A stretch of DNA of 64,000 nucleotides from CAVQBP01 sp963710745. Lineage in GTDB: Bacteria; Bacteroidota; Ignavibacteria; Ignavibacteriales; Ignavibacteriaceae. Positions 35,147 to 43,493 of this stretch are shown here, one piece after another. Position numbers and translations under genes: made by a program. A model generated the notes under the pieces. The model was not told where the DNA came from. It ran no database searches and saw nothing but the letters and a program-made list of their open reading frames with translations. The stretch covers positions 158,605 to 222,604 of the forward strand of contig CAVQBP010000006.1 in NCBI GenBank assembly GCA_963710745.1, in the 5' to 3' direction. Position 1 is the first letter of the stretch; each line of letters begins with the position of its first letter.

Positions 35147-35492
35147 GCATAACGACCGGCGGTTAAGTTGCAGCCCAGTTTACCAACCGGAACTTTAGTG
35201 TAGGTTGGAACTAGAAGCTTTTATTTATTACTTCTGCCAAAGATTAAGCAAACTGTGCTTAAACCTGTCCGCCGAAATTTTAATGTAGGCGGATTTCCGT
35301 TTACGCAAAGCACAGTTTGCAAGACTATTAATTAATTTGACTACTTTGAACAAGATACTTTAAGCGGTTTACCAACCGAAGCTTTAGCGCAGGTTGGATC
35401 ATCTACTTCCAAAATCCCTAAAAAGCCAAATGCGTAAATTAGTTTATCCTGAGCTTGCCGAAGGACTGTCAACTTAAATTGCATTGTTATTC
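35147..35492 (-). other. attC-like site with cores GCATAAC/GTTATTC
   Basis: Arms GCATAACGACC...GGTTAAGTTGCAGCC and ACTGTCAACTTAAATTGCAT...GTTATTC are inverted to each other. Between them is a CAAACTGTGCTT/AAGCACAGTTTG stem with a CCGCC/GGCGG inner stem. Two CCAACC...GGTTGG hairpins and a CCTGAGCTTGCCGAAGGA repeat (35448-35466) enlarge it. The left core read on the minus strand is GTTATGC, as in Vibrio repeats. Confidence 0.7.
35443..35470. repeat. CCTGAGCTTGCCGAAGGA palindromic repeat
   Basis: A common bacterial REP-like sequence (variant of CCTGAGCTTGTCGAAGG) inserted inside the attC-like site at 35147. Its minus-strand frame reads VLRQAQDKL, a known artefact of this repeat. Confidence 0.7.
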
Positions 35493-35556
35493 CGTTTTTA
35501 AAAACCTTTACAATGTATAAAAAATGCATCTCAACTATCCAATTTCTGTCCTTTTA

Positions 35557-36621
35557 TTATCTATATAATCCAATCGAGTTTTGTTTCAATAATTTTCTTG
35601 AAGCATTATTTATTTTTAACCTGGAAATATTTTCCCATTTATTAATATCTGTTACTGATTTTTCATTAAATATTTCTTTTGACAAGTTTTCGATGATTTT
35701 ATATTCTGCGAAAGGATGAGGTAAGCGGGGATCGTTTTCAGAACCTTTAATAAATCCATTGATTAAATCATAGACGGTTTTATTTGCAACAGAAAGTTCA
35801 GCTAGTTTCGCTCTATATTCAGCTCTCCATCTTGGAAAATCTGAATATAATTTTTTATCCAGTAGATGTTGAGTTTCATGAGTTAAAAGGCTTACTTTAA
35901 AATTCTCACTATTTATATCATAACCTTTCTTTATACAATACAATGTATCTGTACCAGTCCAACCTCCCGGGTAAAAATGGTCAAATGTTGCATATCCTTC
36001 CCACCCAAGTGTAATTGTGCTATCTATAAAAACAACCGGAATATTTACTGTTGTATCGGCTAGGCATATAGTATAATTTTTTGTCGATTGTTTAGTCCAG
36101 ATAATCAAATCCATTAAATTACCTGTCTTATCAATACGCGAATAATATCCATTTTTCTTAAGAATACTACTTAAATAATAAATAACATTTTCAATATTTA
36201 TTTCTTTCTTAAATAAAGTTTCATTAGAAAAGAAATTCGATTTGAGATAGTTTACTAATCGCATCCCATTTTCCTCCTGGGATTCTCTTACAGATTCCTT
36301 TTTCATTAAAACGTCTCTCCAATAATTATGGAAAATCTTTAAGACATTAATTATCAGTGAATCTTGAGTTTTAAAATCGAATATTTCTGATTTTGTTTGG
36401 AATCTTAAAATGTATTTTTCTTTAATTTCTTTTTGGTCAGCAGATAAACTATCATCTGGTATAGAATTAAGTGCATCGACTACTTTAGAAACATCTTCTT
36501 GTATCCCGTAGTAATATATTTTATCGAAGGAAAATTCTTCATTTGAGATATGGTGGTTACATCCAATAAAAGTAATGATAATTACTATCGAGAATGAAAA
36601 GATTATTGTTTTTGTAAGCAT
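35557..36621 (-). CDS. Lipoprotein with HExxH-like motif
   Basis: 354 residues. Lipobox TFIGC near residue 21, so outer- or inner-membrane anchored. A possible zincin motif LLTHETQHLLD lies near residue 257, followed by RWRAEYRAKLAELS with a candidate third-ligand Glu. This pattern suggests a metallopeptidase-like protein of unknown family. The rest has no recognised domain. Single-gene unit with attC-like sites on both sides. Confidence 0.65.
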   Translation of the reverse strand: MLTKTIIFSFSIVIIITFIGCNHHISNEEFSFDKIYYYGIQEDVSKVVDALNSIPDDSLSADQKEIKEKYILRFQTKSEIFDFKTQDSLIINVLKIFHNYWRDVLMKKESVRESQEENGMRLVNYLKSNFFSNETLFKKEINIENVIYYLSSILKKNGYYSRIDKTGNLMDLIIWTKQSTKNYTICLADTTVNIPVVFIDSTITLGWEGYATFDHFYPGGWTGTDTLYCIKKGYDINSENFKVSLLTHETQHLLDKKLYSDFPRWRAEYRAKLAELSVANKTVYDLINGFIKGSENDPRLPHPFAEYKIIENLSKEIFNEKSVTDINKWENISRLKINNASRKLLKQNSIGLYR

Positions 36622-36654
36622 AATTGCACTACTATTTTTATTATTCTTTTAAAG

Positions 36655-36877
36655 GTATATCGAACCGCAATTAAGCTGCAGCCATAACAAGAAACTTTTT
36701 TTATTACTTCTGCTGAAGATTAAGCAAACTGTGCTTAACTTTAATCGTAAGCGCAGTTTGTAAGTTAATTTATTAGAACGACTAACTTTAACTAGTTAGC
36801 CGAAACGGAACGACTAACTCTGAAATTTATTAAATGCCAAATGCGAATACGGCGTCCGCTTGATTGGCTGGTTATAA
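36655..36877 (-). other. attC-like site, degenerate
   Basis: Left arm ATCGAACCGCAATTAAGCTG, CAGCC; stem CAAACTGTGCTTA / AAGCGCAGTTTG; right arm CCGCTTGATTGGCTGGTTATAA. The arms pair with some mismatches; the left core reads ATATC instead of ATAAC. Confidence 0.6.
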
Positions 36878-36896
36878 GCGTTTTAGAAACTTGGTT

Positions 36897-37169
36897 TTAT
36901 TTTCCCAATTTAAAATATTCAATGATTTTTCTTATAGCTGAGTTAATTTTTCTTATATCATTAGTGATGGAATCTTTTTCAAATTGACTTGTGAAAGTTT
37001 TAATTGTTTTTATATCTCTTTTTATAGAGTCTTTTTCGAATTGGCTGACCTTACTTTTTAATTCAACAATTAGGCTTGACATTTGAATATTGATCTTCTC
37101 TGTTTGTGAAGAATTACTCCATACATCCTTTAGCTCTTTCCATATATCGTTTAATTCTTGATCCAGCAT
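36897..37169 (-). CDS. Small coiled-coil protein next to sigma factor
   Basis: 90 residues, almost all helical, with a duplicated TSQFEKDSI motif and an N-terminal LDQELNDIWKELKDVWS. Bacteroidota ECF sigma genes often have a downstream partner starting with a comparable IWK motif, so this may modulate the sigma factor. It follows the sigma gene by 18 bases on the same strand. No membrane segment is present. Confidence 0.6.
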   Translation of the reverse strand: MLDQELNDIWKELKDVWSNSSQTEKINIQMSSLIVELKSKVSQFEKDSIKRDIKTIKTFTSQFEKDSITNDIRKINSAIRKIIEYFKLGK

Positions 37170-37187
37170 ATTATCTACCTCAATAAT

Positions 37188-37694
37188 TTATTTTAATTTA
37201 TAAGTTATACACTTTAATAACGTCTTTCTTATCCGTTTCATTTTAACAGCTATATGATTCTCTGTCAAATCCGTAATTGCAGCAATTTCTTTATAAGGCA
37301 ACTCCTCCAGATATAGGATAACAATAGATTTATCTATTTCATTCAGAGTAGAAATGCAAGATTGAAGGGCTTGATATTTTTCTTTCTGAATTTTATCCGG
37401 TGTGTTTTCTGATAGCGTAAAATGTATAGATTCTAATCTAACTGAATTGTTGTTGCTCTTTTCAAGCTTCATTTTTGAACTATAACAAACGTTTAGTGCA
37501 ACTTTATAAATCCACGTGCCTATGCTAGATTTACCCTTGAAAGTAGATAATGATATCCAAATTTGAATTACCACTTCTTGGAAAAGGTCTTGAGGCTCTA
37601 TAGGAGTAACTGCATAGATCTTGCATATTCTGTAAATTTTATCTTTGTTCTCTTCAATTATCTGTATAAAACTTTGCTCTAGTTGATTTTGCAT
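37188..37694 (-). CDS. ECF-type RNA polymerase sigma factor
   Basis: 168 residues with sigma region 2 (DLFQEVVIQIWISLSTFKGK, SIGTWIYKVALNVC) and region 4 (IDKSIVILYLEELPYKEIA, TDLTENHIAVKMKRIRKTL). Length and spacing are normal for ECF sigma factors. It forms a two-gene unit with 36897, flanked by attC-like sites. A sigma factor in such a unit could reprogram transcription after transfer. Confidence 0.85.
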   Translation of the reverse strand: MQNQLEQSFIQIIEENKDKIYRICKIYAVTPIEPQDLFQEVVIQIWISLSTFKGKSSIGTWIYKVALNVCYSSKMKLEKSNNNSVRLESIHFTLSENTPDKIQKEKYQALQSCISTLNEIDKSIVILYLEELPYKEIAAITDLTENHIAVKMKRIRKTLLKCITYKLK

Positions 37695-37824
37695 ATGATT
37701 ATTTATAATCTCCTATTGCTAATGTATTAGTAACAAGAATTTCTGAAATATGACAAGAAATATTTATTATTTATTAAGAATTAACACAACAATAAATATG
37801 CAACTAAATCAATTTTTATTGAGC

Positions 37825-38169
37825 TTATAACGATTTGCATTTAAGCTGCAGCCCATAACAAGAAACTTATACTTATTATAACTGCCAAAGATTATGCAAA
37901 CTGCTATCTACAGCTCCGCCACATCACTCCCACCAACACAAAATATGATGCAGATTTTAATCTAATTTTTACTTATAAAATCCAGCTGAGGATAAATAGA
38001 ATGGCCGGGATGAAGAGAAATTGCCCCAATTTTCCCCATACCTCTAAATACGATCAGATCTAATGTAAATTGATTGAGGGAGAAAGGCAATAAGAATCTT
38101 TGGAATTGATTTGTCGACTATTAAAAAAAGATGGAGGAGAAGATTAGGAAGATGGGGAAAGAGAATTAA
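37825..38169 (-). repeat. Hybrid spacer: attC-like left arm plus B-type repeat
   Basis: TTATAACGATTTGCATTTAA, GCTGCAGCCC, then CTCCGCCACATCACTCCC and the long B-type repeat, ending with GGAGGAGAAGATTAGGAAGA and GAGAATTAAG 20 bases before the gene at 38190. Confidence 0.6.
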
Positions 38170-38189
38170 GATTATTATTTTTTACATTA

Positions 38190-38447
38190 TCAAAAAGTAT
38201 TGAATACAACAACAACAATGACATAACCTGCCCACAAAATCCCAAAACTGTTACTTGTTACATAATACCGTTTCCCTTTTTCATTGAACATGTTTTTATT
38301 CAACGACCATGATCCTTTCGTATTAAATATAACATTTAAACGTTCATCCGAATATTCTTCAAGTAAATTTCTTGAAGCCAATACCCGGAGAATTACACTT
38401 GTTAAAAAGATAGAGGAAAAGATAATTAATGGGATTAAGTCTTTCAT
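38190..38447 (-). CDS. 85-residue membrane protein, intact copy 1
   Basis: Two hydrophobic helices (about 4-22 and 70-85) flank a polar middle: ASRNLLEEYSDERLNVIF, MFNEKGKRYYVTSNSFGI. GGGGAG before the ATG at 38447 supports this start over one 30 bases upstream. At least five copies exist in the window (18583, 29721, 32379, 42133 also). Family unknown. B-type repeats lie on both sides, so it seems to travel with them. Confidence 0.65.
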   Translation of the reverse strand: MKDLIPLIIFSSIFLTSVILRVLASRNLLEEYSDERLNVIFNTKGSWSLNKNMFNEKGKRYYVTSNSFGILWAGYVIVVVVFNTF

Positions 38448-38569
38448 TATGATTGCTCCCCGCTTAAAAGTTGCCAACTTATTTTGATGAACGTTTCAAT
38501 TTATAATGAAAGAAGTAATTTTGCAAGAAATCAAAAAAAAATAAAATTGGAAAAATTTAATTTGCAGAA

Positions 38570-38614
38570 AAAAAGAGATGAAGGAGAAGATCAGGAGGAT
38601 TGGGAGGGAGAATT
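38570..38614 (+). repeat. B-tail repeat, read through by oxidoreductase copy 2
   Basis: GAGATGAAGGAGAAGATCAG, GAGGATTGGGAGGGAGAATT. The minus-strand translation of this tail forms the last residues (NSPSQSS) of the oxidoreductase at 38591. Confidence 0.6.
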
Positions 38615-39631
38615 GGGGGGTATATTTTGTTGGTTTAATATGTTTGTTGGGTTTTGTTTCCATGTTTCTATAATAATTACTACTTTCCCTTTAGTATGAC
38701 CTTCTTCAATATAGCGAATAGCCTCAGGCACTTCAGTTAGCTTGTATTGATTGCCGATAACTGTTTTTACTTTTTCAGATGTAATTAGTTCACTAATAAA
38801 CGTCAAGTCCTCTTTGTTTATTTTTGTAAGAAAATTGACGAATTTCTGACTAACAAACCACGACAATACTATTGCTGTCATCGAACTGATCAAAATACTT
38901 ATTAGTGAATTGACTGGTCCTCCAACTGGAATGTATATTCCCCCGGAATTCAAGACACGTTTGCAGGCAAGCAATGAGCGATTCGCATAACAGTCCAAAA
39001 AAATATCATAATGTTTCCCTGTTTTGGTAACATCTTCTTTTGTATAATCAAAAACATAATCAGCTCCAATTGATCTGACCATCTCAATATTGTTTGTACT
39101 GCATACACCAGTGACCTCAGTGTTAAAAACTTTTGCAAACTGCACAGCAAATGTTCCTACACCGCCCGACGCACCATTAATTAAAACCTTTTGACCAGGT
39201 TTAATCTGCCCCTTATCGCGAAGACTCTGCAATGCGGTTAATGCTGCCACGTTTAAAGTAGCAGCCTGTTCAAAGGTCATATTTTCTGGCTTTAAAACCA
39301 ATTTCAACTCAGAAGCACACACATACTCTGCAAAAGCTCCAGCGCTAGATCCAAATACTTCGTCTCCCTTTTTAAACAATGTTACGTTTCTTCCAACTGA
39401 TTCAACCTTACCAGCAACATCACGCCCCAATCTTGTTATCCTGGGTTTGAATAACCCCGTCATTATTCGAAGAATGAACGGTGAGCCTCTCATAATATGC
39501 CAGTCAAGTGGATTAACTGAAGCAGCACAAATTTGTATTAAAACTTCATCATCCTTTGGAGTGGGCTTTTCTATTTCCCTCAATTCAAGAACATCAGGTG
39601 AACCGTATTTTGTATATACAATTGCTTTCAT
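38591..39631 (-). CDS. Zinc-type NAD(P)H:quinone oxidoreductase-like protein, copy 2
   Basis: 346 residues. About 95% identical to copy 1 (19046) up to KVVIIIE, with the same GRDVAGKVESVG and NGASGGVGTF motifs. Copy 1 then ends in His and stop; copy 2 has lost the stop and continues for about 24 residues (TWKQNPTNILNQQNIPPNSP...) into the B-tail repeat. The extended -10 promoter and 5' region are also conserved. This points to duplication of the whole unit followed by junction drift. Confidence 0.9.
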   Translation of the reverse strand: MKAIVYTKYGSPDVLELREIEKPTPKDDEVLIQICAASVNPLDWHIMRGSPFILRIMTGLFKPRITRLGRDVAGKVESVGRNVTLFKKGDEVFGSSAGAFAEYVCASELKLVLKPENMTFEQAATLNVAALTALQSLRDKGQIKPGQKVLINGASGGVGTFAVQFAKVFNTEVTGVCSTNNIEMVRSIGADYVFDYTKEDVTKTGKHYDIFLDCYANRSLLACKRVLNSGGIYIPVGGPVNSLISILISSMTAIVLSWFVSQKFVNFLTKINKEDLTFISELITSEKVKTVIGNQYKLTEVPEAIRYIEEGHTKGKVVIIIETWKQNPTNILNQQNIPPNSPSQSS

Positions 39632-39700
39632 AATTAAATCACACAAAAAGTATTATACCATTTTAGCACAATTTGCAATCATGATTTATCAAAACCGTTA

Positions 39701-39771
39701 TGGTAGGAATGCCTGTTACCAAACATCCCCCACACAGATCCCAGCGTGCAGTTTTTCTGCACCGGACTGTT
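39701..39771 (-). mobile_element. Group II intron domain V-VI-like segment, copy 4
   Basis: Minus strand: AGTCCGGTGCAGAAAAACTG, CACGCTGGGATCTGTGTG, GGGGATGTTTGGTAACAGGC and ATTCCTACCATAACGG. CATAACGG here is the exact complement of CCGTTATG at 39695. Confidence 0.55.
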
Positions 39772-39892
39772 TATTTTAGAACTACTTTAATTATAACTGG
39801 CTGGTTTTATTTTTTAGGAAAACAAATAAACAATAAATAATTTTACAGCACATATTGACTTTTACATAACGGCTAAAATTGCGTTGTTATAT
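39772..39892 (-). other. attC-like spacer end, core GTTATAT
   Basis: Shared stretch ending ACATATTGACTTTTACATAA, CGGCTAAAATTGCGTTGTTATAT before the methyltransferase unit. Confidence 0.5.
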
Positions 39893-39940
39893 GCCGTTAT
39901 TTATGCTACGTTACCCATCTACACGGATACTGGCGAGGCT

Positions 39941-40714
39941 TCAAATTTTCTTTCCAATATAAAATACGTACCCATAATATTCTTTATACTTATTATAAAG
40001 TTCAGCTCCAAGTTTTTCATATTTTACAAATTCTTCTGCAGATTTATTATCTTTATATTTATCCAAAAATGTTTTTTGTGCTTTTATTTCCGGAATAAAA
40101 AAGTTTTCAATCCAGCACGTTTCAGGCAATATGAATGATGCTGTAACAACATAGCCCGCTTTTTGCATTTGAGCAATTTTATTTGGAATGGTGTCTATTT
40201 CAGGATATGCTTCATTCCAAAAATCAAATATTTCTTCCGGCCGTTCTTCTGTAAACCATGATGCTTCTGTAACTGCAACATAGCCGCCTTTTTTCAAAAA
40301 CTTATTCCAATAATTCATCCCTTTTTCAAAACCAATATTATATATTGCTCCTTCACTCCAGATAAGGTCTAATTCATTTAATTGAAAATCAAGTTTATCC
40401 ATTGAACCAATAACGCCTTTAACTCTGTTTTGAAGATTCAATTTTTGTGCATTTTCATTTAGTTTGTCGATAAAACCCGGGAATAAATCAATGGCGGTAA
40501 TATTCCCTGGAGTGTTTTGAGCTAATACTATAGTTTGACCTCCGGTACCACAACCAAGGTCAGCAATGCGTGATTCCTCGTGCAAATTACCAATGAAGCT
40601 TAACGCCCTTAGTGTTGCTTCTCGGCTTCCCGGGCCTTGACGGTCCATACTGGAAAAATATTCGCAAATTAATGCAATATCAAAGTCGTGAATATTATGC
40701 TCTTTATCGCTCAT
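39941..40714 (-). CDS. Class I SAM-dependent methyltransferase
   Basis: 257 residues. SAM-binding motif I RIADLGCGTGGQTIVLA (Asp-x-Gly-x-Gly-x-Gly), motif II NITAIDLFPGFIDKL, motif IV LDLIWSEGAIYNIGF and motif V LKKGGYVAVTEASWF. Typical of small-molecule methyltransferases of the UbiE/SmtA type; the substrate is unknown. I start at ATG 40714, which has GGAGGG seven bases upstream. Confidence 0.88.
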   Translation of the reverse strand: MSDKEHNIHDFDIALICEYFSSMDRQGPGSREATLRALSFIGNLHEESRIADLGCGTGGQTIVLAQNTPGNITAIDLFPGFIDKLNENAQKLNLQNRVKGVIGSMDKLDFQLNELDLIWSEGAIYNIGFEKGMNYWNKFLKKGGYVAVTEASWFTEERPEEIFDFWNEAYPEIDTIPNKIAQMQKAGYVVTASFILPETCWIENFFIPEIKAQKTFLDKYKDNKSAEEFVKYEKLGAELYNKYKEYYGYVFYIGKKI

Positions 40715-40879
40715 TTTGTGTCCCTCCAAGAAACTTCATGATGCTATAGTTTATTATTTTATATAATACACTTTCAGAGGCTAATCAAAAACTGTAGCAT
40801 AGATTATAAATTTTGTTTAAAAATCCTGTAATCTATGTAATGATAATTATGAATTAAATTAAAATTCTAATAATAAATT

Positions 40880-41047
40880 TTAGAAGAATTTTTTCTTTTT
40901 GGTCAGCCTCTTATAATTCCTTCCTAAATATTATGAATTAATGACATATAAATAAGGGCGGGTTTTATTTTTCAGAAAAAAAACAACAAAATAATTTTGC
41001 CGTACATATTGACTTTTTACATAACGGCTTATAATGCTATGTTTTAT
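40880..41047 (-). other. attC-like spacer without intron segment
   Basis: Shares GGGTTTTATTTTTCAGAAAA and GTACATATTGACTTTTTAC with the intron-bearing spacers, then CATAACGGCTTATAATGCTA, TGTTTTATGC. The domain V-VI-like part is absent. Confidence 0.5.
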
Positions 41048-41078
41048 GCAACAAAATAAATATACTTGAATTTAATGG

Positions 41079-41429
41079 TTAGTTTATAGTCTGTTTGTTT
41101 ATTACTTCCACTAGCCTTTTTGCTTTATCAACCATATCAGAATCTATCAACCATATTGTATGCTTCGTTTTTCTAATAATAAGAACGAGGTTAGCTCCTT
41201 TCGAAATTTTCCCAACCAATGGAGCTCCGAATATCGGAGACGTAGTATATCTTAACCATTTGACTAGTTTAGGATACCAAATTTTATTTAATTCAATTGA
41301 CTGAATATCATGATAAGAGTAAAAATCTGTATTTCGTTCGGTTTGTCCATGAATTAATTTAAATCCATTATCAAGAAGCTGGAATTCAATTCTTGGATTA
41401 TTTTTTTTTAAAATAATATTTTCATTCAT
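41079..41429 (-). CDS. Small PH-like-fold protein, unknown
   Basis: 116 residues, alternating hydrophobic strands (IEFQLLDNGFKLIHG, IQSIELNKIW, LVLIIRKTKHTIWLIDSD) and a final helix (VDKAKRLVEVI). This order resembles the bacterial PH-like domains, but no signature confirms it. Single-gene unit. Confidence 0.55.
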   Translation of the reverse strand: MNENIILKKNNPRIEFQLLDNGFKLIHGQTERNTDFYSYHDIQSIELNKIWYPKLVKWLRYTTSPIFGAPLVGKISKGANLVLIIRKTKHTIWLIDSDMVDKAKRLVEVINKQTIN

Positions 41430-41526
41430 TTTATTTCCTTAATTTATTTTTATTTCTTACAGTTTACTTATAAGAATAGAAAAAACAAACAAACCGCTGA
41501 AATCAGAAATTAATTATCCACATGCT

Positions 41527-41817
41527 TTACTTAAGAGTAATTGAAATAGGACTCAGACTATTTTTTATATATACTTGTCCTGAAATCGTACTTGAATAGT
41601 AGTCCTCAGCTACTAATTCTACACCTGGAGAAAGATAATCATCTACTATTGGCTTACCGTTATAAAATACCCGATATAAATAACAAGTATATTTGTTTAG
41701 AGAAGTACTGACTAATGTATCTTTAGAAACTATAATGACTGAATCTGCAAAGAAATGCCATATATCCCCGGCATGGCCGGGATATTTATAAAGAATGCTT
41801 TGTAAACCATTCGACAT
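41527..41817 (-). pseudogene. Fragment of an unknown secreted protein
   Basis: 96 residues without a signal peptide, though it looks like the C-terminal part of an exported beta-rich protein (YPGHAGDIWHFF, YRVFYNGKPIVDDYLSPGVE, GQVYIKNSLSPISITLK). The left arm of the next hybrid spacer begins right upstream of its start, so its 5' part was probably lost. It might still be expressed. Confidence 0.45.
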
Positions 41818-41837
41818 TATCCAGAGTCCGTCGGATC

Positions 41838-42112
41838 TGTCTAGTTATTAAACACAGCTCCGCCGCCTCACTCCCATAAACACATAATATGATGCATATC
41901 TTAATTTAATCTTTACTTATAAAATCCAATGAGGATAAACAGAATGGCCGGGATGAAGAGAAATTGCCCCAATTTTCCCCAGACCTCTAAATACGATCAG
42001 ATCTAATGTAAATTGATTAAGTGAGAAAGGCAATAAGAATCTTTAGAATTGATTTGTAGATTATTAAAAAGAGATGGAGGAGAAGATTAGGAGGATGGGG
42101 AGGGAGAATTAA
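41838..42112 (-). repeat. Hybrid spacer: B-type long repeat
   Basis: CTAGTTATTAAACACAGCTC, CGCCGCCTCACTCCC, then the repeat body and a full B tail; 20 bases before the gene at 42133. Confidence 0.6.
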
Positions 42113-42132
42113 AATTATTCTTTTTTACATTA

Positions 42133-42390
42133 TCAAAAAGAATTGAATACAACAATAACAATAATGTAACCTACCCACAAAATTCCGAAGCTGTTACTGG
42201 TTACATAATATCTTTTTCCTTTTTCATTAAACATGTTTTTGTACAATGACCACGAACCGTTAGAATTGAAAATAACATTTAAACGTTCATCCGAATATTC
42301 TTCCAGTAAATTTTTAGAAGCCAATACCCGGAGGATTACGCTTGTACAAAAAATAGAGAAAAAGATTATTAATGGAATTAAGTCCTTCAT
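42133..42390 (-). CDS. 85-residue membrane protein, intact copy 2
   Basis: Close to the copy at 38190 (SKNLLEEYSDERLNVIFNS, MFNEKGKRYYVTSNSFGI). GGGGAG precedes the ATG at 42390. Two membrane helices, unknown function, B-type repeats on both sides. Confidence 0.65.
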   Translation of the reverse strand: MKDLIPLIIFFSIFCTSVILRVLASKNLLEEYSDERLNVIFNSNGSWSLYKNMFNEKGKRYYVTSNSFGILWVGYIIVIVVFNSF

Positions 42391-42514
42391 TATGATTACT
42401 CCCCGCTTAAAAGTTGCCAACTTATTTTGATGATGGTTTCAATTTATAATGAAAGAAGTAATTTTGTAAGAAATCGGAAAGTAAATTAATTTATTTATTT
42501 AAAATAAATGTAGT

Positions 42515-42547
42515 TGAAAGATTGTGAGGATGGGGAGGGAGAATTAG
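42515..42547 (+). repeat. B-tail repeat, short
   Basis: GAAAGATTGTGAGGATGGGG, AGGGAGAATTAG; 19 bases before the stop of the gene at 42566. Confidence 0.55.
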
Positions 42548-42565
42548 GTCGTATTAAATAACTAG

Positions 42566-43480
42566 TTAGCTTTTCTGATAAAATTTTGGATCAAAAGCTA
42601 CTCTATGAACTGACCACCAAGGTGTTTTAATAAAATTAGTTTTATAACCTATAATGGCTGTTATAATTCGCAAGTTAATATTTTTTAAACTTATTTCATG
42701 ATAAAATCCCTTATATTTATCTTCGGAAGCAGTTGGTAAACCACCATCCCAGATAGTCTGATGGAATAAATCATTTCTTAAGAATATAATTTGATTGATG
42801 TATTCTTCGTGATATGGAATCTCATAGAAATCGAAAAGTACTTTAAATCTTTCCTCATGTTTAATTCTATTCTTAATTTTATTTATAGCTGCAAACAATT
42901 TAAATGAACCGTCAAATACAGTATAATTCATCATAAACTTTTCCCAATCCCACTCATATACCGAAGTTCGGTTATGCATAAATAAAATATTTATAAACCA
43001 TTTTTTATAAGGTTCATCTAAATCTTTCCATTTTTTATAAGAATGAGATATGAATTCGTTTAAAGTCGAAGCATTAATAGAAAGATTATTAGTATTTTTG
43101 ATTGCTACCCTTCCATCAAACCACCATTCAGCGAATTGTAAACGCACTCCTTTTATAAATGCCAACATCTGAATAATAAAGTTTAAATCCCATTTCCTGT
43201 ATTCAACACTATATATAGGATTATCAATCATTATATTATGAGAAGGAGGAATTTTGTGAAGTAAAGCTGGCTTTTCGGTATTGGGAATTTCCTCTCTTTT
43301 ATTTGAAGAAAAATCAATTCGGTAGTTCATTGCAATAGGTGGATAGATAAAACCATCTTTATTCAAATAATTTTTTATCCATTCAAAATTTTCATCAAAC
43401 TTAGGAATTGGTTCTATTATCCCATTTTCAAAAACAATGGAATTTTTATAATCTAGAAAGCCAAATTGATTTTGAATCAT
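42566..43480 (-). CDS. Unknown 304-residue protein
   Basis: No signal peptide or membrane segment. Aromatic-rich: FEWIKNYLNKDGFIYPP, LQFAEWWFDGRVAIKN, YKKWFINILFMHNRTSVYEW, FDFYEIPYHEEY, RNDLFHQTIWDGG. The HEPN-like pattern RNDLFHQ (R-x4-6-H) near residue 241 is suggestive but unconfirmed. Single-gene unit between a B tail and an attC-like site. Confidence 0.6.
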   Translation of the reverse strand: MIQNQFGFLDYKNSIVFENGIIEPIPKFDENFEWIKNYLNKDGFIYPPIAMNYRIDFSSNKREEIPNTEKPALLHKIPPSHNIMIDNPIYSVEYRKWDLNFIIQMLAFIKGVRLQFAEWWFDGRVAIKNTNNLSINASTLNEFISHSYKKWKDLDEPYKKWFINILFMHNRTSVYEWDWEKFMMNYTVFDGSFKLFAAINKIKNRIKHEERFKVLFDFYEIPYHEEYINQIIFLRNDLFHQTIWDGGLPTASEDKYKGFYHEISLKNINLRIITAIIGYKTNFIKTPWWSVHRVAFDPKFYQKS

Positions 43481-43493
43481 ATTTTTTTATAAA

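Noticed and set aside
35341..35529. Open frame of 62 codons with VLRQAQDKL
   Set aside because: This peptide is the known translation of a widespread REP-like palindrome inside the attC-like site.
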